A stretch of DNA of 64,000 nucleotides. Origin: Lysinibacillus xylanilyticus (GTDB taxonomy: Bacteria > Bacillota > Bacilli > Bacillales_A > Planococcaceae). Every line of letters begins with the position of its first letter. The first letter of the stretch is position 1. Positions 17,931-29,226 of the stretch are shown piece by piece. The translations under genes and the position numbers were made by a program. Under the pieces are notes generated by a model that made no database searches, was not told the origin of the DNA, and saw only the letters and a program-made list of their open reading frames with translations. The stretch is from contig NZ_LFXJ01000008.1 of the NCBI RefSeq assembly GCF_001183605.1, positions 124,001 through 188,000 on the forward strand. Reading direction: 5' to 3'.

Positions 17931-18779
17931 ATGGCAATTCGTAGCCTATTTACTAAAAAGAAAGAGGATGGACAAGAAAAGGGATTTCCAGAAGGACTTA
18001 TGACAAAATGTCCAGAATGCCGTCACATTCAATTAACGAAGGAATTAGAAAAAAATAATAAAGTATGTTCAAAATGTGACCATCACTTCAAAATGACAGC
18101 ACAGGAGCGCGTAGCCTGTTTTTTAGATGAAGGTTCATTTGTTTCAATGGACGATCATTTACAAACAAGTAATCCTCTTAATTTCCCTGCTTATGTTGAA
18201 AAAATTTCAGCGGATCAACAAAAAACGGGATTAAACGAAGCTGTACTGACAGGAAAAGGGACCCTTGATGGAGAAGAAATTGTTGTAGCAATTATGGATT
18301 CTCATTTCCGTATGGGTTCAATGGGCTCAGTTGTCGGAGAAAAAATTACACGTGCTGTTGAAAAAGCTACTGAATTACGTGTACCGTTTATTATCTTTAC
18401 AGCAAGTGGCGGAGCGCGCATGCAAGAAGGCGTCCTATCATTAATGCAAATGGCAAAAACGAGTGTGGCATTAAAACGTCATAGTGATGAAGGTCTATTG
18501 TTTATTTCAATACTAACGCATCCTACAACAGGTGGCGTTTCTGCGAGTTTTGCCTCTGTTGGAGATATTAATATCGCGGAGCCACAAGCATTGATTGGCT
18601 TTGCTGGTCGTCGTGTAATCGAAGAAACAGTAAGAGAAAAACTACCAAGTGATTTCCAAACGGCTGAATTTTTACTGGCGCATGGTCAGCTTGATGCCAT
18701 TTTCCATCGAAAAGATTTACGAAACCAAGTAGCTGTACTTGTAAAAATGCATACGAAAGGCGGCGTGCAACATGTCTAA
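17931..18779 (+). CDS. accD: Acetyl-CoA carboxylase carboxyltransferase subunit beta
   Basis: With AccA it transfers carboxyl from carboxybiotin to acetyl-CoA, making malonyl-CoA for fatty-acid synthesis. The length is 282 aa. The N-terminal zinc ribbon is visible as Cys27, Cys30, Cys46 and Cys49, followed by a crotonase-like domain with [11 protein letters not shown] and [10 protein letters not shown]. Its last 8 bases overlap the accA start, a sign of translational coupling. The ribosome binding site is GGGGGAG. Confidence 0.97.
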   Translation: MAIRSLFTKKKEDGQEKGFPEGLMTKCPECRHIQLTKELEKNNKVCSKCDHHFKMTAQERVACFLDEGSFVSMDDHLQTSNPLNFPAYVEKISADQQKTGLNEAVLTGKGTLDGEEIVVAIMDSHFRMGSMGSVVGEKITRAVEKATELRVPFIIFTASGGARMQEGVLSLMQMAKTSVALKRHSDEGLLFISILTHPTTGGVSASFASVGDINIAEPQALIGFAGRRVIEETVREKLPSDFQTAEFLLAHGQLDAIFHRKDLRNQVAVLVKMHTKGGVQHV

Positions 18780-19728
18780 AAATTTAGCTTTTGAAGAACC
18801 AGTAGTACAACTACGTGAAAAAATTGATGAATTAAAAACGCTTGCTACCGAAGCAGATGTAGATATGACAGGCGAAATCGAAAAGCTTGAAACACGTCTG
18901 ACACAGCTTGAACAATCAATTTATGCCAATATGAAGCCATGGGATCGTGTACAGGTTGCTAGACACCCAGAACGACCAACAACTTTACAATATATAGAAG
19001 CTATATGTGAAAACTTTATTGAGTTACATGGTGATCGTACGTTTGGTGATGATGCAGCTATTCTTGGCGGAATTGCATTTTTTGAGGGCCAGCCGATAAC
19101 AATTATTGGACACCAACGCGGAAAATCCACAAAGGAAAACATACGTCGAAATTTCGGTATGCCACACCCTGAAGGATATCGTAAGGCATTACGTTTAATG
19201 AAACAGGCTGAGAAGTTTAACCGTCCAATTATTTGTTTTATTGATACGAAAGGTGCTTATCCGGGTAAGGCAGCTGAAGAACGCGGTCAAAGTGAAGCGA
19301 TTGCTAGAAATCTAGTCGAAATGGCGGGCTTAACAGTACCGGTTATTTCAATCGTTATTGGGGAAGGCGGAAGCGGTGGTGCACTTGCATTAGGTGTAGC
19401 AAATCGTGTCTTTATGCTAGAAAACTCAACATATTCGGTTATCTCACCAGAAGGAGCTGCGTCGATTTTATGGCGTGATGGTAGCCTAGCGAAGCAAGCA
19501 GCTGAAGCAATGCGTATAACAGCACCTGACTTAAAAGAACTTGGTGTTATTGATGGAATTATCTCTGAGATTACAGGTGGAGCACATCGCAATGTAGCGA
19601 AGCAAGCACTTAATATAAAAGAATGTATAAGCGATACACTTAAAGCATTAAATTCTTTAAATGGCGAACAATTAATTGAAGACCGTTACGAGAAATTCAA
19701 AAAAATTGGACAATATACAGAAGCGTAA
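18772..19728 (+). CDS. accA: Acetyl-CoA carboxylase carboxyltransferase subunit alpha
   Basis: Partner of AccD in the carboxyltransferase. The length of 318 aa is normal. A coiled-coil N-terminus (residues 10-50) is followed by the crotonase-like domain with [28 protein letters not shown] and the [10 protein letters not shown] segment. It overlaps accD by 8 bases. No terminator is seen after it; the 277-base gap to pfkA is AT-rich and contains a possible CcpA site. Confidence 0.97.
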   Translation: MSKNLAFEEPVVQLREKIDELKTLATEADVDMTGEIEKLETRLTQLEQSIYANMKPWDRVQVARHPERPTTLQYIEAICENFIELHGDRTFGDDAAILGGIAFFEGQPITIIGHQRGKSTKENIRRNFGMPHPEGYRKALRLMKQAEKFNRPIICFIDTKGAYPGKAAEERGQSEAIARNLVEMAGLTVPVISIVIGEGGSGGALALGVANRVFMLENSTYSVISPEGAASILWRDGSLAKQAAEAMRITAPDLKELGVIDGIISEITGGAHRNVAKQALNIKECISDTLKALNSLNGEQLIEDRYEKFKKIGQYTEA

Positions 19729-19884
19729 ATTACACTTTTAAGTTTTTGAATATGTTATTTTGCTCGAAAATAGTTAATAATTGTGATTTATATTAATAAA
19801 AAAACGAGAGTGAATAGCGTAAAAAACGATGAAGATATATTGAATAAATGTTAAATTTAGGATGTTTTCAAGTGGAAAGAGTGT

Positions 19885-19899
19885 GTGAAAGCGCATTCT
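19885..19899 (+). promoter_or_regulatory. Possible catabolite-responsive (CcpA) site upstream of pfkA
   Basis: GTGAAAGCGCATTCT matches 13 of 15 positions of the cre consensus WTGNAARCGNWWWCA. It lies about 107-121 bases before the pfkA start. A single degenerate match like this can occur by chance. Confidence 0.35.
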
Positions 19900-19975
19900 T
19901 TTTATTTTTTATGTAAAAGTTATGTTTTTCTAGCCTCAGAACACTTACATAGTTTGTTTTTTCATGTTAATGTGA

Positions 19976-20965
<990 letters not shown>

Positions 20966-20993
20966 TTTGTTATAAAAACGGAGTGGGCAGAAA

Positions 20994-22754
20994 ATGAGAA
21001 AAACAAAAATCGTATGTACAATTGGTCCAGCAAGTGAATCACCAGAAGTTTTAGAGAAACTAATTGAAGCAGGTATGAATGTAGCCCGCTTAAACTTTTC
21101 CCATGGTTCTCATGAGGAGCACGAAGTACGTATTAATTTAATTCGCGAAGTAGCACAAAAATTAGGGAAACCAGTTGGAATTTTACTCGACACAAAAGGT
21201 CCTGAAATTCGTACACATAATATGAAAAACGGAGAATTGCATTTAGCAGCAGGGCAAGTAATTGATATTTCAATGACTGAAGTTGAAGGAACTGAGTCAA
21301 GCTTCTCTGTAACGTATGATCGTTTAATCGAGGACGTTGAGCAAAACTCTATTATTTTATTAGACGATGGACTTATTCAATTACGTGTATTAGCAAAAGA
21401 TATGGAAAAAGGCCTTATTCATACGATTGTTGAAAATACAGGTGTCTTAAAAAATAAAAAGGGTGTTAACGTGCCAGGTGTTTCTGTACAGCTTCCTGGA
21501 ATTACAGAAAAAGATGCACAGGACATTCTATTCGGTATTAAACAGGGTGTTGATTTTATTGCAGCCTCGTTTGTTCGTCGAGCAAAGGATGTACTAGAAA
21601 TTCGAGAATTACTTGAACAAAATGGCGGTAACCACATTCAAATTATTCCGAAAATCGAAAACCAAGAGGGTGTCGATAATATCGATGAAATCATCTTAGT
21701 TTCAGATGGATTAATGGTAGCACGTGGTGACCTAGGTGTAGAAATCCCGGCAGAAGAAGTACCACTTGTACAAAAGAAATTAATTTTAAAATGTAATCAA
21801 GTAGGTAAACCAGTTATTACAGCTACACAAATGTTAGATTCGATGCAGCGTAATCCACGCCCAACACGAGCAGAGGCTAGTGACGTAGCAAACGCAATTA
21901 TCGATGGTACAGATGCAATTATGCTATCTGGTGAAACGGCAGCAGGGCTTTATCCAGTAGAGTCCGTACAAACAATGAATAAAATCGCACAGCGTACAGA
22001 AAATTCATTAGACTATAAGGCAATCGTCTCTACACGTAGTCGTGAAAAAGAGGCAAATATGACTGAGGCGATTTCTCAGGCTGTAGCATATACTTCGATT
22101 AACTTAGGTGTAAAGGCAGTACTAGCACCAACAGAAAGTGGAAACACAGCTAGAATGATTGCAAAATATCGCCCAGGTGTACCGATTGTCGCTGTAACAG
22201 GTTCTTCCAATACAGCTCATGCATTAACACTTGTTTGGGGTGTAAACCCAGTTGTTTGTCAACGAGTTTCGACAACAGATGAAATTTTAGAGCTAGCTGT
22301 TGATGAAAGTTTGAAGCATGGTTTTGTAACGCACGGTGATGCAGTTGTCATTACAGCAGGTGTACCAGTAGGTGAAGCAGGTACAACTAACTTAATGAAG
22401 GTACACATCATCGGAGATTTATTAGCTCGTGGTCAAGGAATCGGCAAAGCTTCAGTAGTAGGTAAAACAGTTGTTGCGAAAAATGCAGCAGAGGCACTAG
22501 CTTATGATACAGAAGGATGCATTTTAGTAACGCTTGGCTCAGATCGTGATATGATGCCAGCACTTGAAAATTGTATTGGTCTGATTACAGAGGAGGGCGG
22601 GCTAACAAGTCATGCAGCGGTTGTAGGACTAAGCCTTGGTATCCCTGTTATCGTCGGAGTAAAAGAAGCCACTACATTGATTCCCCACGGTCAAGAAATT
22701 ACAATGGATGCTGAAACAGGAGTTATTTACAAAGGGCATGCAAGTGTACTTTAA
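20994..22754 (+). CDS. pyk: Pyruvate kinase with C-terminal PEP-utiliser domain
   Basis: Converts phosphoenolpyruvate and ADP to pyruvate and ATP. At 586 aa it is the long Bacillus form: catalytic domains to about residue 470, then an extra domain resembling the phosphohistidine domain of PEP-utilising enzymes, with [20 protein letters not shown]. The pyruvate kinase signature [13 protein letters not shown] and the substrate loop [12 protein letters not shown] are visible. Second gene of the pfkA-pyk operon, followed by a strong terminator. Confidence 0.97.
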   Translation: MRKTKIVCTIGPASESPEVLEKLIEAGMNVARLNFSHGSHEEHEVRINLIREVAQKLGKPVGILLDTKGPEIRTHNMKNGELHLAAGQVIDISMTEVEGTESSFSVTYDRLIEDVEQNSIILLDDGLIQLRVLAKDMEKGLIHTIVENTGVLKNKKGVNVPGVSVQLPGITEKDAQDILFGIKQGVDFIAASFVRRAKDVLEIRELLEQNGGNHIQIIPKIENQEGVDNIDEIILVSDGLMVARGDLGVEIPAEEVPLVQKKLILKCNQVGKPVITATQMLDSMQRNPRPTRAEASDVANAIIDGTDAIMLSGETAAGLYPVESVQTMNKIAQRTENSLDYKAIVSTRSREKEANMTEAISQAVAYTSINLGVKAVLAPTESGNTARMIAKYRPGVPIVAVTGSSNTAHALTLVWGVNPVVCQRVSTTDEILELAVDESLKHGFVTHGDAVVITAGVPVGEAGTTNLMKVHIIGDLLARGQGIGKASVVGKTVVAKNAAEALAYDTEGCILVTLGSDRDMMPALENCIGLITEEGGLTSHAAVVGLSLGIPVIVGVKEATTLIPHGQEITMDAETGVIYKGHASVL

Positions 22755-22783
22755 TTTCTTTTAGCAAATGTTTTTGTCTATAA

Positions 22784-22822
22784 AAAAGCTCTAGTGCAAA
22801 TAATTGTACTAGAGCTTTTCTT
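22784..22822 (+). terminator. pfkA-pyk terminator
   Basis: AAAAGCTCTAGTGCAA (22784-22799) pairs, with one G-U, with TTGTACTAGAGCTTTT (22804-22819). Confidence 0.9.
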
Positions 22823-22907
22823 ATTAAATAGAAGTAAATAGCATTTTGCGGTGTTTCACCTAAATCTAGGACTGACATTTTGTTAATAATTATGTCGTGT
22901 GTATAAG

Positions 22908-22968
22908 TTGATTGGAGTGGAAGCTGGACGCCCCCAGGAAAGCGCCCTGCCGGAACGGAAATCAACCC
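22908..22968 (+). repeat. Family-1 dispersed repeat, minimal copy
   Basis: Only the two ends remain: GTTGATTGGAGTGGAAGCTG and GCCCTGCCGGAACGGAAATC, separated by about 20 bases. This 61-bp form shows that the ends form a unit without the internal words. The rest of the 400-base gap between pyk and fxsA shows no other feature except AT-rich sequence. Confidence 0.8.
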
Positions 22969-23163
22969 CACGTTATGGTTATGAGCGTTTAAACAATATT
23001 TAACCAAATTGAAATCGATCCTTTTCTCTCGTGGAATGAGATTTACTATAAAAATAATAGCGTCGTCATCTCTTAAATAGGACCCATTATTTTTTTAATG
23101 AAACTTAATGGGCTATAATAACGTATATAAGGTATAGCTTTTTCAGATAGAAAGGAGAAAAAT

Positions 23164-23553
23164 ATGAGAAAAGTTTTTCTTGGTTTCATTGTCTATGCAT
23201 TAGCCGAGTTGGCGTTATTAATAGTAATTGGTCAAAGTATTGGTATTCTAAATACATTATTGCTTATAGTCGCTACGAGTATTATAGGTATTTATATAGT
23301 GAAAAATAAAGGTATGAATTCTGTACAAAAGGTAAAAAATACGATAGCACGCGGAGAAGCTCCAGGGCCAGCATTAGTTGACACAGTATTAAATTTCAGT
23401 GGTGGTGTACTTCTAGCATTACCAGGTTTTATAACAGATCTTGTTGGAGTATTACTGCTCATGCCTTTTTCTCGTAAAATGTTCCAGCCAATCTTTTATT
23501 ATTGGATGCGGAAAAAAATGAAAAAAGGTCAATTTATCATCGTTCAAAAATAG
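23164..23553 (+). CDS. fxsA: FxsA family membrane protein
   Basis: Small cytoplasmic-membrane protein of 129 aa. Two hydrophobic segments at the N-terminus (about residues 5-43) and one at about 77-100, including the family segment ALPGFITDLVGVLLLMP. FxsA of E. coli suppresses F-plasmid exclusion of phage T7, but the role in Bacilli is unknown. AAAGGAG precedes the ATG. Its last 17 bases overlap the end of ytvI on the opposite strand. Confidence 0.9.
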   Translation: MRKVFLGFIVYALAELALLIVIGQSIGILNTLLLIVATSIIGIYIVKNKGMNSVQKVKNTIARGEAPGPALVDTVLNFSGGVLLALPGFITDLVGVLLLMPFSRKMFQPIFYYWMRKKMKKGQFIIVQK

Positions 23554-24502
23554 CATTATCCTTTAGTTTAACTGCCAAAAATAAAAATATAGGGCTCAGT
23601 AAAATGCCGTAAAAACCAAATAATAAAATAGAGGCAGCACTGATGAAAAAGGTGTGGAAAGTACGTAACTGTAATGTATTCGACCAAAGCATGGATTCAG
23701 CTAGCTGCCTTGTTAATTGAACGAAGAGATACAAAAGTAAAATTGAAACACATAAAAAGGTATTGCCTTTTAAGTAAAAATAAATGCTCATGGGTACAAG
23801 GAATACTCCAATCCCGAAGAACGGAAGTACATCTGCAAATGCAACTATAAAAGCTTTAATGATGGCTTGTTCAAATTGGAGAATCATAAATCCCGCACAA
23901 AGAATGAGCAGTGTAATCGTAAATAGCTGAAACTCCACGTACAAAAAGTAATGAAATAGCTGCATAATTTTAGAAAAGTGCTTCTGCCATTCATTACGGA
24001 ATTTTTTTGGCACATATTGAAAAAACCAATATCGGGATTTGCGGGTTTCCAATAGGGCGAAATAGTAAGCAACAAGGAATATAAATACTTCAATTACATG
24101 CTTCATTAATATTTGGAAAATATTAGCTGTGTATAAAAAGATTGAATCGAAGATAGAAAGCGATTTTTCCTTTAAAACTTGGATGAACATTGATTCATAT
24201 TCATTGAAAAGTGGGAAATTTTGTAGTGTATCTCTGATTTCAGGGAAGACAAGAATAATACTGTTTATAGATATGATAACAAGAAGAAAAATGCAAGCTA
24301 GTATAAGTGCTTCAACAATAATTGCTGCAAGCCAATAGGTCATTCTACAATACGAGTGAAGGAATTTCATGATAGGATACGTAGAAAAAGACAAAAAAAT
24401 CGCAAGTGATACAGGTAAAACGAACCACAATATAACCAAATAGAATATAAAAAGCAAAACACCTGTAGTTCTTTCGTATGAAAAATATTTAATATTCCTC
24501 AT
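23537..24502 (-). CDS. ytvI: AI-2E transporter family protein YtvI
   Basis: Polytopic membrane protein of 321 aa of the UPF0118/AI-2 exporter-like family, with about seven membrane segments. Function in Bacillus is not established; the position between fxsA and citZ is as in B. subtilis. The ATG at 24502 follows GGGGTG on the minus strand, though a TTG at 24526 remains possible. The 3' end overlaps fxsA tail to tail, and no terminator fits between them. Confidence 0.82.
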   Translation of the reverse strand: MRNIKYFSYERTTGVLLFIFYLVILWFVLPVSLAIFLSFSTYPIMKFLHSYCRMTYWLAAIIVEALILACIFLLVIISINSIILVFPEIRDTLQNFPLFNEYESMFIQVLKEKSLSIFDSIFLYTANIFQILMKHVIEVFIFLVAYYFALLETRKSRYWFFQYVPKKFRNEWQKHFSKIMQLFHYFLYVEFQLFTITLLILCAGFMILQFEQAIIKAFIVAFADVLPFFGIGVFLVPMSIYFYLKGNTFLCVSILLLYLFVQLTRQLAESMLWSNTLQLRTFHTFFISAASILLFGFYGILLSPIFLFLAVKLKDNAIFER

Positions 24503-24618
24503 TTTTACAAATTCACCCCGTTTCAAATGATAAATTAATATTGAAATGTATAAAAGAATCTCTTTAAAACTTATTTATAATCGCTCGTGCGCCTTTTTCT
24601 TTATTCGGAGGTTTTTCA

Positions 24619-24647
24619 TTCACAAAGCTGTCAAAAATGATTATAAT
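24619..24647 (+). promoter_or_regulatory. Sigma-A promoter of the citZ-icd genes
   Basis: TTCACA (24619-24624), one mismatch from consensus, and a perfect TATAAT (24642-24647) are spaced by 17 bases. They lie about 107 bases before the citZ start, leaving a 5' leader of roughly 100 bases. Confidence 0.72.
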
Positions 24648-24753
24648 AGCAATGTAAGCGATTAACTTAATGGTTCATATGAGCAAAAAACGTAAATGTG
24701 AGCTAATAACTGCATTTACAACTAAAAAATATATTATGAGGGAGCGATAATTT

Positions 24754-25869
24754 ATGTCAGCAACTAAAGGTTTAGAAGGTATCGTAGCAGCGGAATCTAA
24801 AATCAGTTCAATTATCGATGACACACTTACATATGTTGGTTACAACATTGATGATTTAGCAGAGAACGCGTCATTCGAAGAGGTAATTTATTTATTATGG
24901 CATACTCGTTTACCAAAAGCGGACGAGCTAGCTGAATTAAAACAACAATTGGCAGACAACATGTCTATTCCACAAGCAATTGTAGACCAATTCAAATCAT
25001 ACCCACTTTCAACTGTACATCCAATGGCTGCACTACGTACTGCAGTATCTTTACTTGGTGTATTCGATGAAGAAGCGGATGTTATGGATACAGAAGCTAA
25101 CTACCGTAAAGCAATCCGTTTACAAGCTAAAATTGCTACAGTAGTTACTGCATTTGCACGTGTTCGTAAAGGTTTAGAGCCAGTTGCGCCAAAACCAGAA
25201 TTAGGATATGCAGCAAACTTCTTATACATGCTTAAAGGTGAAGAACCAGCAGCAATCGAAATTGAAGCATTCGACAAAGCATTAGTATTACATGCTGATC
25301 ACGAATTAAATGCATCTACATTCACAGCACGTGTATGTGTAGCTACATTATCTGATGTTTATTCTGGTGTAACTGCAGCTATCGGTGCTTTAAAAGGACC
25401 ACTTCATGGTGGTGCAAATGAGCAAGTTATGAAAATGTTAACTGAAATCGGCTCACTTGAAAACGTTGAATCTTATATTCAAAATAAATTAGATAACAAA
25501 GAAAAAATCATGGGCTTCGGTCACCGCGTATACCGCAAAGGCGACCCACGTGCACCACACTTACGTGTAATGTCACAAAAATTAACTGAGCTAACTGGTA
25601 AACCAGAGCTTTATGAAATGTCAGTTAAAATCCATGACATGATCGTAGAACAAAAGAAATTACCTGCAAACGTAGACTTCTTCTCTGCGTCAGTGTATGA
25701 TTCTTTAGGTATTGATCATGACCTATTTACACCAATTTTCGCAGTATCACGTACTTCTGGTTGGGTAGCTCATATTCTAGAGCAATATGCTAACAACCGC
25801 CTAATCCGTCCACGTGCAGAGTATGTTGGACCAGGCATGCAAAAATATGTTCCAATCAGCGAGCGCTAA
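24754..25869 (+). CDS. citZ: Citrate synthase
   Basis: Condenses acetyl-CoA and oxaloacetate to citrate at the entry of the TCA cycle. The length of 371 aa is that of the type I Gram-positive enzyme. The catalytic segments are visible: LKGPLHGGANEQV and the citrate synthase signature GFGHRVYRKGDPRAPHLR. GGGAGCG precedes the ATG. It has its own promoter and is followed by icd and mdh, as in the B. subtilis citZ-icd-mdh cluster. Confidence 0.97.
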   Translation: MSATKGLEGIVAAESKISSIIDDTLTYVGYNIDDLAENASFEEVIYLLWHTRLPKADELAELKQQLADNMSIPQAIVDQFKSYPLSTVHPMAALRTAVSLLGVFDEEADVMDTEANYRKAIRLQAKIATVVTAFARVRKGLEPVAPKPELGYAANFLYMLKGEEPAAIEIEAFDKALVLHADHELNASTFTARVCVATLSDVYSGVTAAIGALKGPLHGGANEQVMKMLTEIGSLENVESYIQNKLDNKEKIMGFGHRVYRKGDPRAPHLRVMSQKLTELTGKPELYEMSVKIHDMIVEQKKLPANVDFFSASVYDSLGIDHDLFTPIFAVSRTSGWVAHILEQYANNRLIRPRAEYVGPGMQKYVPISER

Positions 25870-25894
25870 TTCGGAAAATATGCTAGAATATTTG

Positions 25895-25920
25895 GGACTG
25901 TGTTACTGATAACACAGTCC
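25895..25920 (+). other. citZ-icd intergenic hairpin without T-run
   Basis: GGACTGTGTTA (25895-25905) and TAACACAGTCC (25910-25920) form a perfect 11-bp stem with a CTGA loop. No run of T follows, so it is more likely a 3'-end stabiliser or processing site than a full terminator, which would let citZ and icd be expressed at different levels. Confidence 0.75.
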
Positions 25921-25949
25921 TATGATTATGAATTTAGGAGGCAACATCC

Positions 25950-27212
25950 ATGTCAAACAAAATTGTAGTTGAAAATGGCGTACTTAATGTACCAAACAAT
26001 CCAGTGATTCCTTTCATCGAAGGTGACGGAATCGGTCCAGATATTTGGGCTGCAGCATCACGCGTAATCGACGCAGCAGTAGAAAAAGCTTACAACGGTG
26101 AAAAGAAAATCGAATGGTTAGAAGTTTTAGCTGGTGAAAAAGCATTCAACCAAACTGGTGAATGGTTACCACAAGAAACTTTAGACAAAATTAACGAATA
26201 CCTAATCGCAATCAAAGGTCCTCTTACTACTCCAATCGGTGGTGGTATCCGCTCTCTAAACGTAGCATTACGTCAACAGCTTGACCTATATGTATGCTTA
26301 CGTCCAGTACGTCACTTTGATGGAGTACCTTCTCCAGTTAAACGTCCAGAAGACGTTGAAATGGTTATCTTCCGCGAAAACACAGAAGACATCTACGCTG
26401 GTATCGAATTCGAATCTGGTTCTGAACAAGCACAAAAAATCATCAACTTCCTACAATCTGAATTTGGTGTTAACCAAATCCGCTTCCCAGAAACTTCTGG
26501 TATCGGTGTAAAACCTGTATCTAAAGAAGGTACTGAGCGTTTAGTACGTTCTGCGATCGAATATGCTATTAATCATAAACGCCCATCTGTTACTTTAGTA
26601 CACAAAGGTAACATCATGAAATTCACTGAAGGTGGATTCAAAAAATGGGGTTATGAATTAGCTGAAAAAGAATTTGCTGATCAAACGTTCACTTGGAACC
26701 AATATGATGCTATTAAAGCTGAACAAGGTGAAGAAGCAGCAAACAAAGCACAAGCTGACGCTTTAGCAGCTGGTAAAATCTTAGTTAAAGATTCTATCGC
26801 TGATATCTTCTTACAACAAATCTTAACTCGTCCAAATGAGTTCGACGTAGTTGCTACAATGAACTTAAACGGTGACTATATTTCTGACGCATTAGCTGCT
26901 CAAGTTGGTGGTATCGGTATCGCTCCAGGCGCGAACATTAACTATGTAACTGGACACGCGATCTTCGAAGCTACTCACGGTACAGCTCCAAAATATGCTG
27001 GTCAAGATAAAGTAAACCCATCTTCAGTATTACTTTCAGGTGTATTAATGCTTGAACACTTAGGATGGCAAGAAGCAGCTGACATGATTACTAAATCTGT
27101 TGAGCAAACAATTTCTTCTAAAGTTGTAACTTACGACTTCGCTCGTTTAATGGACGGCGCTAAAGAAGTAAAATGTTCAGAATTCGCTACTGAGTTAATC
27201 AAAAACCTATAA
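25950..27212 (+). CDS. icd: Isocitrate dehydrogenase (NADP-dependent)
   Basis: Oxidatively decarboxylates isocitrate to 2-oxoglutarate. The length of 420 aa is normal. The substrate loop with the phosphorylatable Ser is visible in [20 protein letters not shown], and the dehydrogenase signature around [20 protein letters not shown] is intact. Codon use is strongly biased to preferred codons, consistent with high expression. AGGAGG precedes the ATG. Confidence 0.97.
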   Translation: MSNKIVVENGVLNVPNNPVIPFIEGDGIGPDIWAAASRVIDAAVEKAYNGEKKIEWLEVLAGEKAFNQTGEWLPQETLDKINEYLIAIKGPLTTPIGGGIRSLNVALRQQLDLYVCLRPVRHFDGVPSPVKRPEDVEMVIFRENTEDIYAGIEFESGSEQAQKIINFLQSEFGVNQIRFPETSGIGVKPVSKEGTERLVRSAIEYAINHKRPSVTLVHKGNIMKFTEGGFKKWGYELAEKEFADQTFTWNQYDAIKAEQGEEAANKAQADALAAGKILVKDSIADIFLQQILTRPNEFDVVATMNLNGDYISDALAAQVGGIGIAPGANINYVTGHAIFEATHGTAPKYAGQDKVNPSSVLLSGVLMLEHLGWQEAADMITKSVEQTISSKVVTYDFARLMDGAKEVKCSEFATELIKNL

Positions 27213-27335
27213 TTTTCTATTCTAAAATAGAAATTAAAGTTAAAGCGGAAGTATTTCTGCCGATATAATTAGGGTGAAATGTAAATTTCTATTGACCTTA
27301 GCTTAATAAAATATTTACGATGAACTTGTTTAATC

Positions 27336-27370
27336 GAGGGAGGGGAATTTATTCTCCTCCCTCTTTTAAT
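27336..27370 (+). terminator. icd terminator
   Basis: GAGGGAGGGGAA (27336-27347) pairs with TTCTCCTCCCTC (27352-27363), followed by TTTTAATTTTTT. It lies about 120 bases after the icd stop and immediately before a family-2 repeat. Confidence 0.85.
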
Positions 27371-27373
27371 TTT

Positions 27374-27485
27374 TTCCAGCGGGTGTTTAAACACCCGCTG
27401 GAAGAAGCCTCCGGCGGATGTCACGGAATCGGAAAGCTTGCACAAAGCCGATTCCTGACGCAATTATGCCGAGGCATAATTGATT
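27374..27485 (+). repeat. Family-2 dispersed repeat
   Basis: It opens with a perfect 26-base palindrome (27376-27401), CCAGCGGGTGTTT and its mirror. The conserved middle follows (CTCCGGCGGATGTCACGG, AATCGG...CCGATT) and then the right end with ATTATGCCGAGGCATAAT. The element fills the space between the icd terminator and the mdh ribosome binding site, so it is probably within the mdh promoter region or leader. Confidence 0.88.
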
Positions 27486-27516
27486 AAATAACCTAATTTT
27501 AAAGGAGCGTATTCGA

Positions 27517-28455
27517 ATGTCTCTGAAACGAAAAAAAATCTCAGTAATCGGTAGCGGTTTTACTGGCGCTACTGCAGCATTTTTAGCAGCACAAAAAGAA
27601 CTTGGTGATGTAGTGTTAGTGGATATCCCTCAAGCTGAAAACCCAACAAAAGGTAAAGCTTTAGATATGTGGGAAGCTGCACCAGTGCAAGGCTATGATT
27701 CTTATGTTAAAGGTACTTCTAACTATGCAGATACTGCAGATTCTGATGTAGTAATCATCACTGCTGGTGTTGCTCGTAAACCAGGTATGAGCCGTGACGA
27801 TCTTGTTCAAATTAACCAAGAAGTAATGAAAGCTGTTTCTAAGGAAATTGCTAAGTACTCACCAAATGCAACAATCCTCGTTCTTACAAACCCAGTTGAT
27901 GCGATGACTTACACAGTATTCAAAGAAACTGGTTTCCCTAAAAATCGTGTAATAGGTCAATCAGGTGTACTCGATACGGCTCGTTTCTGTGCGTTTGTAG
28001 CTGAAGAACTAAATATCTCGGTAAAAGACATCACGGGTTTTGTATTAGGTGGTCATGGTGATACAATGGTGCCACTTACTCGTTACTCATTCGCTGGTGG
28101 TATTCCATTAGAATCGTTAATCCCAGCAGATCGTCTTGAAGAGATTGTTGACCGTACACGTAAAGGTGGCGCTGAAATCGTTAACCTTCTTGGTAATGGT
28201 TCTGCATATTATGCTCCTTCAGCGGCGCTTATTGAAATGGCGGAAGCTATCATTAAAGACCAAAAGCGTATACTTCCATCTATTGCATACTTAGAAGGCG
28301 AATATGGCTACAATGATTTATATCTAGGTGTTCCGACATTATTAGGTGCAAATGGTATAGAAAAAATCTTTGAACTTGAACTAACAGACAATGAAAAAGC
28401 AGCTTTAGATAAATCGGCAGAGGCTGTCCGCAACGTGATGAAAATTTTAGCTTAA
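27517..28455 (+). CDS. mdh: Malate dehydrogenase
   Basis: Interconverts malate and oxaloacetate with NAD. The 312-aa protein is of the lactate-dehydrogenase-like type: Rossmann motif [10 protein letters not shown] (near residues 10-19), the substrate arginine segment [10 protein letters not shown], and the catalytic His in [17 protein letters not shown] precedes the ATG. Third of the citZ-icd-mdh set, but a terminator and a repeat separate it from icd, so it likely has its own promoter. Confidence 0.97.
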   Translation: MSLKRKKISVIGSGFTGATAAFLAAQKELGDVVLVDIPQAENPTKGKALDMWEAAPVQGYDSYVKGTSNYADTADSDVVIITAGVARKPGMSRDDLVQINQEVMKAVSKEIAKYSPNATILVLTNPVDAMTYTVFKETGFPKNRVIGQSGVLDTARFCAFVAEELNISVKDITGFVLGGHGDTMVPLTRYSFAGGIPLESLIPADRLEEIVDRTRKGGAEIVNLLGNGSAYYAPSAALIEMAEAIIKDQKRILPSIAYLEGEYGYNDLYLGVPTLLGANGIEKIFELELTDNEKAALDKSAEAVRNVMKILA

Positions 28456-28467
28456 TAAAAGTTTATG

Positions 28468-28505
28468 AAATCGAGTAGGATTCATTCCTACTCGATTTTT
28501 TTTAA
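28468..28505 (+). terminator. mdh terminator
   Basis: AAATCGAGTAGGA (28468-28480) pairs with TCCTACTCGATTT (28486-28498), followed by TTTTT. Confidence 0.92.
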
Positions 28506-28553
28506 GTATTGAGACAAAATATTATTAGTACAAGTAAACATCGAGGTGAAATT

Positions 28554-29123
28554 ATGAAATTAACATTGGCAACAAACGAAGAAATCAATATCCTCCATTC
28601 AAAATATAAAAGATTTAACACTCACCTCCTTAAAAATCCAAGTGAGTTATACAATCATACCGGTATTGTGGACGTATTCAATCGCGTTCTTACTGAAGAA
28701 GAGGCATTTGAGTTATTGGGAGAAAAACATAATTTAAAGTACGGCGCAAATTTCTCGGATACTTTTACACAACTTTTTCATATAGAAGAGAGTGGAGTGT
28801 ATGTACACATTTATAAAAAAGGTTTGAGTAAAAAAGCATTCAAATATAAATTAAGTTGCTTAAATCGGTCCGAGGCGAACATCTTTCGAAAACTGTTTTC
28901 CCACAGTAAGGGAATTTATAAAATAGGAGACGTGGAAGCCCTTGTCTTTTTAACTAAACTCTCAGTAACTGAACTATATTTCACAGATTTTTTCTTTCCT
29001 TCACTGGATACAATGATAATAGGGAATTATGATTTATCGTTTCCAATTTATTCTAATTCAATAATAGGTTTTAATAAGTGTAAAGAGATTATTGAAGAAA
29101 ACGGCTTATTTATACGGCAATAG
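28554..29123 (+). CDS. Hypothetical protein, accessory insert
   Basis: A 189-aa soluble protein that I do not recognise. No membrane segment, signal peptide or metal motif is visible. It is rich in Lys, Phe, Tyr and Asn and more AT-rich than its neighbours, with codon choice unlike mdh or phoP. The ATG at 28554 follows GAGGTGA. It lies between mdh and phoP, which are near neighbours in B. subtilis, so this gene and the next look like an acquired insert. Confidence 0.65.
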   Translation: MKLTLATNEEINILHSKYKRFNTHLLKNPSELYNHTGIVDVFNRVLTEEEAFELLGEKHNLKYGANFSDTFTQLFHIEESGVYVHIYKKGLSKKAFKYKLSCLNRSEANIFRKLFSHSKGIYKIGDVEALVFLTKLSVTELYFTDFFFPSLDTMIIGNYDLSFPIYSNSIIGFNKCKEIIEENGLFIRQ

Positions 29124-29226
29124 GAAATGAACAGTAATAGAAGTTCTGAATTATAGTTGAAGAAGGGATTATGATTATAGAGAAAGAATTAAATAGTAAC
29201 AATGCTTATTAGACGGGGTGTACTCA

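Noticed and set aside
19885-19899. A firm CcpA site controlling pfkA
   Set aside because: Two mismatches including the final CA position, one copy only, and far from a recognisable promoter; kept as a possibility.
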